A stretch of DNA of 64,000 nt from positions 1,302,001 to 1,366,000 of the forward strand of contig NZ_WRPP01000001.1 of the NCBI RefSeq assembly GCF_009760405.1. The letters run 5' to 3'. How positions within the stretch are numbered: position 1 is the stretch's first letter; every line of letters begins with the position of its first letter. A model generated the notes under the pieces. That model was not told where the DNA came from and did no database searches. It was given only the letters and a program-made list of their open reading frames with translations. The position numbers and the translations under genes are program-made. This stretch comes from Nocardia terrae. GTDB taxonomy: Bacteria > Actinomycetota > Actinomycetes > Mycobacteriales > Mycobacteriaceae. This document shows, in pieces, positions 46,746 to 54,680 of this stretch.

Positions 46746-47620
46746 GCCACGGCCTCCCGGTAGATGTCGGACACCGAGGACCGCACCGGCGCGAGCTCCC
46801 GGATCGACCCCTCCGCCAGGGCTTGGATGAGCAGTTCGTCGGTGGTCTCGTCCAGCAGTTCGAAAATCGCTGTCGTCCCGTCGATCTCGATCACCCGCAC
46901 GCCCGCGAACTCGCGCAGCCACACCGGTTCGTGGTCGACCACCAGCCGATAGCGCGGCGTTCCCGATCGCGTGAGTTCCTCGGCCGAGCCCTGGGCGACC
47001 ACCCGCCCGTCGGCGAGGATGATCAGCCGATCGCACAGCCGCTCCACCAGGTCCAGCTGGTGCGAGGAGAACAGAATCGGGATACCTTGCGCGGCATGCT
47101 CTTTCAGTAGCGCCGCCATGGTGTCGACCGCGACCGGGTCCAGTCCCGAGAACGGCTCGTCCAGTACCAGCGCGACCGGGTCCGAGATCAGCGCCGCCGC
47201 GATCTGCACCCGCTGCTGATTCCCGAGCGACAGCGATTCGAGTTTGTCCTTGCGCCGTCCGCCCAGTTCGAACCGGTCCAGCAGCTCCATGGCCCCCTCG
47301 AAGGCCGCCCGCGTGCTCATCCCGCGCAACCGCGCCAGATAGATGAGCTGATCCAGCACCGGCTGTTTGGGATACAGCCCCCGTTCCTCGGGCATGTACC
47401 CGAAACGCCGCCGATCCGCGGCCGTCACCGTGTGCCCGTTCCAGCGCACCTCACCGCCGTGGATTCCCAAGACCCCCATGATCATCCGCATGGTGGTGGT
47501 CTTCCCCGCCCCGTTCCCGCCGACGAACCCCGTCAGCGTCCCGTCGGGCACGACGAACGAGACATCGTCCACCGCCACCTTTTCCCCGAACCTGCGCATC
47601 AGTCGCGCTGCTTCCAGCAT
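46742..47620 (-). CDS. ABC transporter ATP-binding protein (NatA-like)
   Basis: A 292-residue ATPase of the DrrA/NatA exporter class. Seen: Walker A GGNGAGKTT (about 34-42), Q-loop region MPEERGLYP, signature LSLGNQQRVQIAAAL (LSxGxQ), Walker B VALVLDEPFSGLD, H-loop FSSHQLDLVE, and a C-terminal extension of about 80 residues usual for this class. Start: ATG 47620 after GGGAGGG. Its partner permease downstream is broken, so the system may be inactive or use another permease. Confidence 0.93.
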   Translation of the reverse strand: MLEAARLMRRFGEKVAVDDVSFVVPDGTLTGFVGGNGAGKTTTMRMIMGVLGIHGGEVRWNGHTVTAADRRRFGYMPEERGLYPKQPVLDQLIYLARLRGMSTRAAFEGAMELLDRFELGGRRKDKLESLSLGNQQRVQIAAALISDPVALVLDEPFSGLDPVAVDTMAALLKEHAAQGIPILFSSHQLDLVERLCDRLIILADGRVVAQGSAEELTRSGTPRYRLVVDHEPVWLREFAGVRVIEIDGTTAIFELLDETTDELLIQALAEGSIRELAPVRSSVSDIYREAVA

Positions 47621-47791
47621 TGGCCCTCCCCTGTACCCGGTGCGACGGCTCGATATCGGGTCCGTCGTCAGCTGTCCTCCAGACGTTAGGCGGCGACTCG
47701 CGCTCAAAGCCCGGGCATTTCGCGCCGGACGGGCTTCGGCCCTGATCAGGGTCGTGCGACCGGTTGTCCGGACCGGACGATCGGAGCGCAC

Positions 47792-47809
47792 TAGAACGTG
47801 TTCTATATT
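47792..47809 (+). promoter_or_regulatory. KstR-like operator overlapping a -10 box
   Basis: The perfect palindrome TAGAACGTGTTCTA (47792-47805) fits the published KstR pattern TnnAACnnGTTnnA. TATATT (47804-47809) overlaps its end and would be the -10 of the acyl-CoA dehydrogenase, 39 bases before the start codon. KstR represses sterol and lipid catabolism genes in mycobacteria and rhodococci. Confidence 0.6.
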
Positions 47810-47847
47810 CGGGTGACAGTTCCGGCGAGCCCTCGGGAGTTCCGTAC

Positions 47848-49068
47848 ATGTACCAGTGGTCCGACGAAGACCTGATGTTCCGCGACGCTCTGCGCGGGTT
47901 CATCGACAAGGAGATCAAGCCCAACGTCGAGGCACTGGAAAGCGGTGCGCTGCCGCCCTTCGACATCATTCGCAAGCTGTACGCCACCTTCGGGCTGGAC
48001 GAGATGGCGAGGGAAGGGCTGGAGAAGGCGATCGCCCGTGAGGAGAGCGGGACCACCGGTAAGTCCGGCGGTGGGTTCAGCGGGTCGGGGAGCATGGGGG
48101 TGATCCTCAACAGTGAGCTGGCGGGGGTCAGTCTCGGGCTGGTGGCCTCCATGGGGGTGAGCCTCGGGCTGACCGTGGGAACCATTCGCAGCCGCGGCAC
48201 GCTCGCGCAGAAGAAGCGCTGGCTGCCGGAGCTGGTCACCTTCGAGAAGGTGGGGGCGTGGGCGATCACCGAACCCGATTCGGGCTCGGACGCTTTCGGC
48301 GGGATGAAGTCCTACGTCCGGCGCGACGGCGAGGACTACATCCTCAACGGCCGCAAGACCTTCATCACCAACGGTCCCTACGCCGATGTCACCGTCGTCT
48401 ACGCCAAGCTGGACGAGCAGGACGACACCGATCGGCGCGACCGCAAGGTGCTGACCTTCGTGCTCGACAAGGGCATGCCGGGCTTCACCCAGTCCAAGCC
48501 GTTCAAGAAGATGGGCATGAACTCCTCGCCCACCGGCGAACTGTTCTTCGACAATGTCCGCATCACCCCCGACCGGCTGCTCGGCGAGACCGAGACCCCC
48601 GCGAAGGGCGATGGAAAGGACAGCGCCAAGGAGTCTTTCGCCGCCGAGCGCATCGGCATCGCCTCGCTGGCGCTGGGCATCATCAACGAATGCCACCGGC
48701 TCTCGGTCGACTACGCCAAGTCGCGCAAGCTGTGGGGCAAGGAGATCGCGCAGTTCCAGCTCATTCAGCTCAAGCTGGCCGAGATGGAGATCGCGCGGAT
48801 CAATGTGCAGAACATGGTGTTCAACGCGATCGAGCGGACGGCCGCGGGGGAGAAGGTCTCGCTCGCCGAGGCGTCGGCCATGAAGCTGTACTCCTCGCGC
48901 GCCGCCACCGAGGTCGCCATGGAGGCGGTGCAGCTCTTCGGCGGGAACGGCTACATGGCCGAGTACAAGGTCGAGCAGCTCGCCCGGGATGCCAAGTCGC
49001 TGATGATCTACGCGGGCAGCAATGAAATTCAGGTCACCCATATCGCCAAGGGGCTGCTCGCCGGTTAG
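47848..49068 (+). CDS. Acyl-CoA dehydrogenase (FadE type)
   Basis: A 406-residue flavoenzyme that introduces a 2,3 double bond into an acyl-CoA, the first step of beta-oxidation. Seen: WAITEPDSGSDAFGG (FAD/substrate signature, about 143-157), NGRKTFITNGPYAD, KKMGMNSSPTGELFFDNVRI, the helical domain SRKLWGKEIAQFQLIQLKLAEME, and the C-terminal LFGGNGYMAEYKVEQLARDAK followed by YAGSNEIQ. Start: ATG 47848. The KstR-like palindrome in its promoter suggests a role in sterol or related lipid breakdown, but no other sterol gene is adjacent. Confidence 0.93.
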   Translation: MYQWSDEDLMFRDALRGFIDKEIKPNVEALESGALPPFDIIRKLYATFGLDEMAREGLEKAIAREESGTTGKSGGGFSGSGSMGVILNSELAGVSLGLVASMGVSLGLTVGTIRSRGTLAQKKRWLPELVTFEKVGAWAITEPDSGSDAFGGMKSYVRRDGEDYILNGRKTFITNGPYADVTVVYAKLDEQDDTDRRDRKVLTFVLDKGMPGFTQSKPFKKMGMNSSPTGELFFDNVRITPDRLLGETETPAKGDGKDSAKESFAAERIGIASLALGIINECHRLSVDYAKSRKLWGKEIAQFQLIQLKLAEMEIARINVQNMVFNAIERTAAGEKVSLAEASAMKLYSSRAATEVAMEAVQLFGGNGYMAEYKVEQLARDAKSLMIYAGSNEIQVTHIAKGLLAG

Positions 49069-49178
49069 TCGTGGGGCTGCTCGCCGGATCAGTGGTGAAT
49101 TCACTCCGCCCGAGACAGTGAAGCATTATCGTTTCTCATCGCTCACGGCTTTGCGTGGGCGATGAGAGGAGCACACCC

Positions 49179-49619
49179 ATGAGCAACACCCGGCGGGCCG
49201 GCATCGGCGCGACCGCGATCGGCGCCGCGGCGGCTGTCGCGATGCTGACCGCACCCGACGCCAACGCCCTGGTCACCGACATCAGCGTGGCGAGCAGCAG
49301 TCAGTACTGCACCAACCAGCCGTACACCGTGACGGTCAATGTGACCGTCACGTCGTTCCTGTTCGATGTCGCCTTGAGCGACAACGACAGTCAGGTCGGC
49401 AGCGTGAAACCGCAGAACGGCGTGGCCACCTTCAACTGGACCCCGACCACCACGGGCACGCACACGCTGAAGGCGGTCCAGGAAGTGATCAGCAACAAGT
49501 CCACCAGCGTCACGGTCGTCGATTGCTCCGCGACCGGCGGTGGCTCCGGCTCCGCGGGCTCCGGCTCGTCGGCCTCCAACCCGTTGTCGGGTCTGCTCAG
49601 CAGCCTTTCGGCGCACTGA
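49179..49619 (+). CDS. Small secreted Ig-like-fold protein
   Basis: A 146-residue exported protein: signal peptide (about 1-33, AAAAVAMLTAPDANA), one beta-sandwich domain (TVTVNVTVTSFLFDVALSDN … GVATFNWTPTTTGTHTLKAVQEV) resembling an Ig-like or CARDB-type fold, with one possible disulphide (YC…DC), and a Gly/Ser tail ending SGLLSSLSAH. ATG 49179 has GAGAGGAG upstream. Function unknown. The last codons and the stop are duplicated downstream as a tandem repeat (49618-49713). Confidence 0.75.
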   Translation: MSNTRRAGIGATAIGAAAAVAMLTAPDANALVTDISVASSSQYCTNQPYTVTVNVTVTSFLFDVALSDNDSQVGSVKPQNGVATFNWTPTTTGTHTLKAVQEVISNKSTSVTVVDCSATGGGSGSAGSGSSASNPLSGLLSSLSAH

Positions 49620-49713
49620 GGCCGAGCCTCTCGGGGGCACTGAGGCCGAGCCTCTCGGGGGCACTGAGGCCGAGCCTCTCGGGGGGCACTGAGGCCGAGC
49701 CTCTCGGGGGCAC
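49618..49713. repeat. Four tandem 24-bp repeats following a stop codon
   Basis: Four copies begin at 49618, 49642, 49666 and 49691 (the third is 25 bp, one extra G). Each unit contains GAGGCCGAGCCTC and CCGAGCCTCTCGG, both small hairpins. The final bases of the preceding gene (AGCCTTTCGGCGCACTGA) look like a diverged extra half-unit, so the array probably arose by duplication of the gene's 3' end. Confidence 0.85.
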
Positions 49714-49780
49714 CAGGCAGCCAACCCTGCCGGGCACATCATGCTTGTTCGAAAGCCGTTGTGCCCGGCGGGATCGGTGC

Positions 49781-50287
49781 TCAGCCGCCGAAGAAGGTCT
49801 TCGGCTCGCCGAGGTACCAGGTGTTCTCGATGCGCATGCGGCTGATCAGCCAGCGCTCGCCGTCGCGCGTCAACTCCAGCACGTACGGGTTCTTCAACAG
49901 AGCAAAGGTCCCGTGATCGTCGGTCAGCAGGTGCTGGGCCTCGACGAGGGCGGTCATCCGCGCGGTGTCGCCGTCGATCTCGATGCGCGGGTTGGTGACC
50001 TGGTGGGTGGTGTCGACGCGGCCGGTGAACATGGCCAGGATGGTCGAGACGATGGTGTCGCGCCCGGTCATCACCGGCGGCTGGGCGCCCCAGCGCGCGG
50101 CGGCGGGCCGGAAGTCCAGTTCGGCGTCGGCGGTGAAGGCGGAGGCGAACAGCGCGGCGTCCTTGCGGTCCTGCCCGAGCGCGAATCGGTAGAGAGCGTC
50201 GGTGATCTCGGCCCGGTCGCGCAGTTCGGCGGTCACCGCGGCCGTATCGCCGGCGGGTGCGGATAGGGCGTGGTGCTTGACGCTCAC
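49781..50287 (-). CDS. SnoaL-like / nuclear transport factor 2-fold protein
   Basis: A 168-residue cone-shaped alpha+beta barrel protein. Seen: AEITDALYRFALGQDRKDAALFASAFTADAELDFRPA (helix 1-2 and first strand of SnoaL-like proteins), GRDTIVSTILAMF, TTHQVTNPRIEIDGDTARMTALVEA and WLISRMRIENTWY. Members are isomerases, dehydratases or ligand binders; here it is paired with an alpha/beta hydrolase one base upstream. GTG 50287 is preceded by AAGGAG that lies in the upstream gene's end. Confidence 0.88.
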   Translation of the reverse strand: MSVKHHALSAPAGDTAAVTAELRDRAEITDALYRFALGQDRKDAALFASAFTADAELDFRPAAARWGAQPPVMTGRDTIVSTILAMFTGRVDTTHQVTNPRIEIDGDTARMTALVEAQHLLTDDHGTFALLKNPYVLELTRDGERWLISRMRIENTWYLGEPKTFFGG

Positions 50288-50288
50288 G

Positions 50289-51149
50289 TCAATCTCCTTG
50301 TGGTGTGATGGTTTCGAGGAATTTCAGCGCGAGTTCGGCTATCTGATCCGGGGTTTCGGCGTGCGGATAGTGGCCCGAACCCTCGATCATCGCCACCGAC
50401 CCGAGGCCCTTCGGCATGGCGGCGACGATCGCCTCGGCCTCGGCGCGCGGGTCCGGGAAATCGGGATCCTCGGTACCCATGATCACCAGAGCCGGGCAAT
50501 CGATGTGCGGCAGTTGGGCTTCCGCGTCGGCGGGCGTCGACTTCATGGTCTCGAGGAAGTTCGCGAACCTCCCCGGCTCCCGCAGCTTCGCCGCCAGATC
50601 GCCCATGTACTCGTCGTAGTCGGGTGTGCCGAGCGGATAGGCCACATCCAGATAGCTCAGCCACAGCCCCAGACTGCGGAATATCGCCGTCCCGAGAATT
50701 CGCGGCTGCCCGCGGCGATACCGCGAAACCGTGAACAGCGCACCGAAATCCAGCAGCGGCTGGGTCCTGGTGAAAGGGTTGATCTCGATGACACCGCGCA
50801 CCAGCTCGGGCGACATCGCCGCCGCGATGGTCGCCGCCCCGCCCGAAATGGAATGCCCGACGATCACGGCGGGCCCACCGAGGTGCCGGATCAGCCCGAG
50901 CAGATCCCCGGCGATATCGGTGCGTGAAATGGCCGCACTCCCGTCATGGGAGGTCCAGTTCATACTGGATTCGCCGTGCCCGCGCAGATCGGGCGTGGCC
51001 ACCCGGTACCCGGCCCCGGCGAGCAGCGGGGCGAGGAACCGGAAGACCTGCCGGTGATCGCCCATCCCGTGCGACAGCACCACCAGCGGCCCGGCGCCTT
51101 CGACGTCGTAGGCGATCCGCCCGCCGTCAAGTTCCAAGAACTCGGTCAT
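50289..51149 (-). CDS. Alpha/beta hydrolase
   Basis: A 286-residue serine hydrolase. Seen: oxyanion loop VVLSHGMGDHRQVF, strand-4 VATPDLRGHGESS, nucleophile elbow VGHSISGGAA (Ser about 99), acid MGTEDPDFPDP and catalytic His in IEGSGHYPHAE. There is no signal peptide. The substrate is unknown; sequence style is close to haloperoxidase-like esterases. Start: ATG 51149. Together with the SnoaL-like gene it forms a two-gene unit whose coding ends abut. Confidence 0.92.
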   Translation of the reverse strand: MTEFLELDGGRIAYDVEGAGPLVVLSHGMGDHRQVFRFLAPLLAGAGYRVATPDLRGHGESSMNWTSHDGSAAISRTDIAGDLLGLIRHLGGPAVIVGHSISGGAATIAAAMSPELVRGVIEINPFTRTQPLLDFGALFTVSRYRRGQPRILGTAIFRSLGLWLSYLDVAYPLGTPDYDEYMGDLAAKLREPGRFANFLETMKSTPADAEAQLPHIDCPALVIMGTEDPDFPDPRAEAEAIVAAMPKGLGSVAMIEGSGHYPHAETPDQIAELALKFLETITPQGD

Positions 51150-51238
51150 GGCACCGACCCTAGGATTCGGCATCGGCCCGGATCGGGGGCGATTCACGCC
51201 AACCTCGAGTCTTTCGACGCCACCGGTTGTCTGGCAGG

Positions 51239-52255
51239 GTGACCGAGGTGGTAGCCGCATCGTGGAAGATCCGCTGGCAGTTCGACCGCTACGACGACGA
51301 GCATCGGGTGGAGATGGGTGCCGTGGCGGTGCTTCCCGGCGTGCCCGCCCGCTTACTCGTCACCGAGGAGTGGACCTTCACGGGGCTGAAGTCGGATAAC
51401 ACTTTTCTGTACCTGACCGATGACAGCGTCGAGCGTGACTATCAGATCATGTTCAAGTACCCGATGACCGAGCCTCGGCGTCCGCGCATCGAACTCTTGC
51501 CCCGGGGCGGGGGCTTCGTGGCGCTGGTCAATACCTCCCGGGGTGTGAGCGCGCTGAATTTCGATGGTGCCGAGCCGATCTCGCACCGCATCGAAGGCGA
51601 CACCGCGGTGCTGGACTTCGCTTCGGGGTTCGTCGACGGGCGGGCGGTGGTCATGGTGGCGGCCGACGGCTGGGACTCGGTCACCCTCGCGACACACGAC
51701 CTCGAGACGGGTTGCGTGCTCGGCGGGCCGGAGGAGCTGCTCTTCGCCGACCGGAATCGGCAGGACTGGCGTGTGGGCCGCTGGCACGGCGCGCCGGTGG
51801 TCGGGCTGCTCGATCCGGAGGTCTTTCCGGGTTCGGCTGCCGCCCAATACTTCTCGCTGCTGGACCCGTGCACCTGCTGCGAGGCGGCGCTGCTGGCGGT
51901 CACCGATGTCGAGGAGCTGTCGCTGGTGGTGACTCGCGAGCACGGCGGGCTCGTCCAGTGCTATGCCGCGCCGATCACCGCCGACCCGGACACCGAACCG
52001 CAGCCCTACGGTGCGCCGATGACCGACGTGCCGGGAACGGTTCACGGTGCGCGGCCCGGGTACTGGCGTGCGCTCCCGGCGGTGGTGTTGTGGACCGACG
52101 CGGGAATCTCGTTGCGCGACCTGGCGACCGACCGCTGGATCTGCCACGTCCCGCTCGCGTCGAGGGTGCACGATGTGGCCATCACCTCCGACGGTGCGCT
52201 CGCCGCCATCACCGAGCACGGTCCGCGGTTGATCGAGATCGGACCCTGGCCCTGA
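51239..52255 (+). CDS. Hypothetical protein, beta-rich, with a PCTCC motif
   Basis: A protein of about 338 residues that I do not recognise. It is rich in short beta strands with repeating (V/A)-L-(W/D)-x-D-x-G turns (AVVLWTDAGISLRDLATDRWICHVPLASRVHDVAITSDGALAAITEHG near the end), compatible with a beta-propeller. A tight Cys cluster, DPCTCCEAALL (about 208), could bind metal or form a vicinal disulphide. No signal peptide or membrane helix. The start is uncertain: GTG 51239 or GTG 51248. It is divergent from the hydrolase. Confidence 0.6.
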   Translation: MTEVVAASWKIRWQFDRYDDEHRVEMGAVAVLPGVPARLLVTEEWTFTGLKSDNTFLYLTDDSVERDYQIMFKYPMTEPRRPRIELLPRGGGFVALVNTSRGVSALNFDGAEPISHRIEGDTAVLDFASGFVDGRAVVMVAADGWDSVTLATHDLETGCVLGGPEELLFADRNRQDWRVGRWHGAPVVGLLDPEVFPGSAAAQYFSLLDPCTCCEAALLAVTDVEELSLVVTREHGGLVQCYAAPITADPDTEPQPYGAPMTDVPGTVHGARPGYWRALPAVVLWTDAGISLRDLATDRWICHVPLASRVHDVAITSDGALAAITEHGPRLIEIGPWP

Positions 52256-52256
52256 A

Positions 52257-53144
52257 TCAGAGCCCGTCGAGCCGGGCCAGGACGTCGAATGCCTGCTCGG
52301 CGGTCTGGTGCTCCCACTCGATCTCGGCGGTCGCAGCCGGTGCCAGTGCGGGATTCGCGAGGGCGAGGCCGTTGGCGAAGATGGTCGTATTGGCCCCGAG
52401 GTCGGCGGCGATCAGCATCGGCTTGGTGGCCACGCCCGCCCCGAGCACGCGGTCGAGGCCCTCGCCGACGAAGTAGAACCGCCACAGCGGGCCCATTTTC
52501 GCGCGGTAGATGCGGTCGGTGCGCTCGGTGATGTGGTCACCGGTCGCCGCGATACTGGCGACGATCTTGAAGTAGTCGCCCGCGTCGCCGGGTGTCGAGC
52601 CCGCCTCGGCGACCGCGCGGGGGAGATCCACGACGAGGTGGGCGTTGTAGCCGGCGATCGCGACGCGGGCGGGGGAGACGGCGCAGTCGGCGGCGAGCGC
52701 GAAATAGTTGGCCCAGTGCGGTTCCGGTGTGCCGCCGCTGAATTCGGCGTGCACGTTGTCGAGGAACCGCCGCAGCAGATCGAAACTGAGCCGATGCGCG
52801 TATTCGGGGTCGGCGAACGATCCCGGATCCCGCTGCAACGGCATCACCGCCTCGGCCTCCACGACATCGAGCCCCGTGGCGAACGAGCCGCGCCGATCCG
52901 CGTGCCGCTCGAGGATCTCGGTGATCCGGTGGTCCCGCGCCACCGCGTCCTCGAGCTTGGCGAGCCCGTCGCCGCCGAGGTCACCGGTATCGGACAGCCG
53001 TGCGATCTCATCGTTCTCGGCGGGCGACAGCGTCGGCGCGCAGCCTGTCTCCGTCGCCGGAGCGGCGAGCGCCGCCGCCGGCGTGACGACCGAAGCGGCG
53101 GCAACCGAGAGCGCGGCAACGGACCGCCAGAATGCATCGAGCAC
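52257..53144 (-). CDS. Secreted DUF5995 protein
   Basis: A 295-residue exported protein: signal peptide (about 1-28, ending ALAAP), a helical region, and the DUF5995 core with PHWANYFALAADC, GYNAHLVVDLPRAVAE (the most conserved segment) and DYFKIVASIAATGDHITERTDRIY. The mature part contains two Cys. Function unknown. It converges with the beta-rich gene; the stops are one base apart. Start: ATG or alternative start at 53144, which gives a normal signal peptide. Confidence 0.83.
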   Translation of the reverse strand: MLDAFWRSVAALSVAAASVVTPAAALAAPATETGCAPTLSPAENDEIARLSDTGDLGGDGLAKLEDAVARDHRITEILERHADRRGSFATGLDVVEAEAVMPLQRDPGSFADPEYAHRLSFDLLRRFLDNVHAEFSGGTPEPHWANYFALAADCAVSPARVAIAGYNAHLVVDLPRAVAEAGSTPGDAGDYFKIVASIAATGDHITERTDRIYRAKMGPLWRFYFVGEGLDRVLGAGVATKPMLIAADLGANTTIFANGLALANPALAPAATAEIEWEHQTAEQAFDVLARLDGL

Positions 53145-53203
53145 GATGGATTTCTAGCAGACCGCGGCTCGATATGCATGTCGGAGATCGATCGGCGTGT
53201 CGG

Positions 53204-53445
53204 CTACCGGGAGCCGATCGAGCGCATGAGACCGACCACGTCGGTCTCGGTCTGGAGCATGAGCACCGGCGCGTCCGAATCCGCGCGCACCCGCGTATCG
53301 CCGTCCAGTGCCTCGGGGTCGCCGAAGCCGGTCAGTGTGGCAGGGCGGCCCGGCCGCCCGTCGATCAGGTACGCGTCGTAGGGCGAGCCGTGCGGCGCAA
53401 TGGCATTCACATAGGTCACGAGCGTGGCCGCCGATTGCGGCTGGG
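53204..53445 (-). pseudogene. Remnant of a large alpha/beta-hydrolase-domain protein
   Basis: An open stretch of about 80 codons resembles an internal piece of the roughly 480-residue actinobacterial alpha/beta hydrolase-domain family (PF20091 type): SQSA-like PQSAATLVTYVNAIAPHG, followed by RVRADSDAPVLMLQTETDVVG. Both the N-terminal half (including the nucleophile region) and the C-terminal catalytic His region are absent, and the frame stops at 53204. It is a decayed fragment, not a small gene. Confidence 0.6.
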
Positions 53446-53602
53446 CGTTTTCGATTGTTCGTCCTGAAAATGATGAAGGCAGGTTTTATCCCGAAAAGTG
53501 GGGATGTCTAGCGTGTTTGACGCGGAATTTCGGACCAATTGGCGGATGTCGGCACCGCGTCACGCGGTATGTGACTAGGTTTTCCAGGGTCGTCGGTGAG
53601 TC

Positions 53603-54643
53603 TTGTGCGTGGCCGGAGGAGCCTTGGAGACCACATATCGCTTGTCCTTGCACCGGTTTGCCGTGTCGGAGTTGGCGGCGAACGGGCTCGAGGCCGAGTG
53701 GCTGCTAGCGGAGGCGGGGATTCCCGAGTGGACGCTGGAGGACGGGGACATCCAGGTCCCGAGTTCGGGATTCGCGCGGCTGTGGGAGGCGGCGGCGCGG
53801 GCGCTGGATGATCCGATCGTGCCGGTTCGACTCGGGTGCCGGTTCGCGCTGGGGGCGGGCGGGCTGTGCGACTACCTGTTCTCGACCTCGCCGACGATCG
53901 GTGAGGGGCTGGCCACCGTCGGGCCCTACATCAGCGATATCAGCACCAATCATCGGCTGTCCTTCGTCGAAGAGGACAACGGCGACATCAGATTCGGCTT
54001 CGAGATCATCGAAGGCGACGACACCGCACGCGATCTGACGCACCTGTGGGCGGTCGCCTCGCTGCTCGGGCGACCCCGCCGGGTGGCGGCCGGGCCGTTC
54101 GACGCGGTGCTGGTCCGGCTGCGGCAGCGGCCGCCGCGCAATCACACCGACATGTACGACCTGCTCGGCACCCGGGCCATCGAGTTCGGGGCCTCGGAAG
54201 ATTCGATCACCTTCCGCGCAGCGGATATGGAAGTGCCGCTGACCACCGCCGATCCGGTGCTGCACGCGATTCTGGAGAAGGTGGCGGCCACTGTGCCACC
54301 GCCGCCCCCGCTGGCCAGCGCATGGGTGGATCACGTCGCCGGAGCCCTCGAGCAGGCGCTGGCCGCCGGGGACGCCACGCTCGACTCGGTCGCGCGGCGG
54401 CTGATGGTGAGCCGCCGGACCCTGCAGCGCAGGCTGACCGAGGCGGGCACCACCTGGCGGCAGGAACTGGACCGCGCGCGACTGGAACGGCTGCGCCGGG
54501 CCGACACCGCCGGGGCGCACCTGGGCCGCGCGCGCCAAGCCGAGATCCTGGGTTACGCGGGGCCGCAATCGATTCGCCGGGCCGCCCGGCGCTGGGAGTC
54601 GATCGCCGATCGCCGCGCCGTCGAGTTGCCCCTGCGGGCCTGA
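53603..54643 (+). CDS. AraC-family regulator with arabinose-binding-like domain
   Basis: A regulator of about 346 residues: N-terminal ligand-binding domain of the OruR/ArgR-like class (LAEAGIPEWTLEDGDIQVPSSGFARLWEAAARALDDP, then LCDYLFSTSPTIGEGLATVGPYISDIS) and a C-terminal helix-turn-helix (ATLDSVARRLMVSRRTLQRRLTEAGTTWRQELDRAR … RQAEILGYAGPQSIRRAARRWE). GTG 53603 or TTG 53621 (directly after GGAGGAG) are both possible starts. It converges on a truncated relative at 54681-55433, suggesting an old pair of paralogues. Confidence 0.87.
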   Translation: MCVAGGALETTYRLSLHRFAVSELAANGLEAEWLLAEAGIPEWTLEDGDIQVPSSGFARLWEAAARALDDPIVPVRLGCRFALGAGGLCDYLFSTSPTIGEGLATVGPYISDISTNHRLSFVEEDNGDIRFGFEIIEGDDTARDLTHLWAVASLLGRPRRVAAGPFDAVLVRLRQRPPRNHTDMYDLLGTRAIEFGASEDSITFRAADMEVPLTTADPVLHAILEKVAATVPPPPPLASAWVDHVAGALEQALAAGDATLDSVARRLMVSRRTLQRRLTEAGTTWRQELDRARLERLRRADTAGAHLGRARQAEILGYAGPQSIRRAARRWESIADRRAVELPLRA

Positions 54644-54680
54644 GGTCCCCTCCGCCTCGGGCACGTCCGGGCCGACCGGC

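Noticed and set aside
49620..49780. CRISPR array at the 24-bp tandem repeats
   Set aside because: Repeats are contiguous without spacers and no cas gene is present anywhere in the window.
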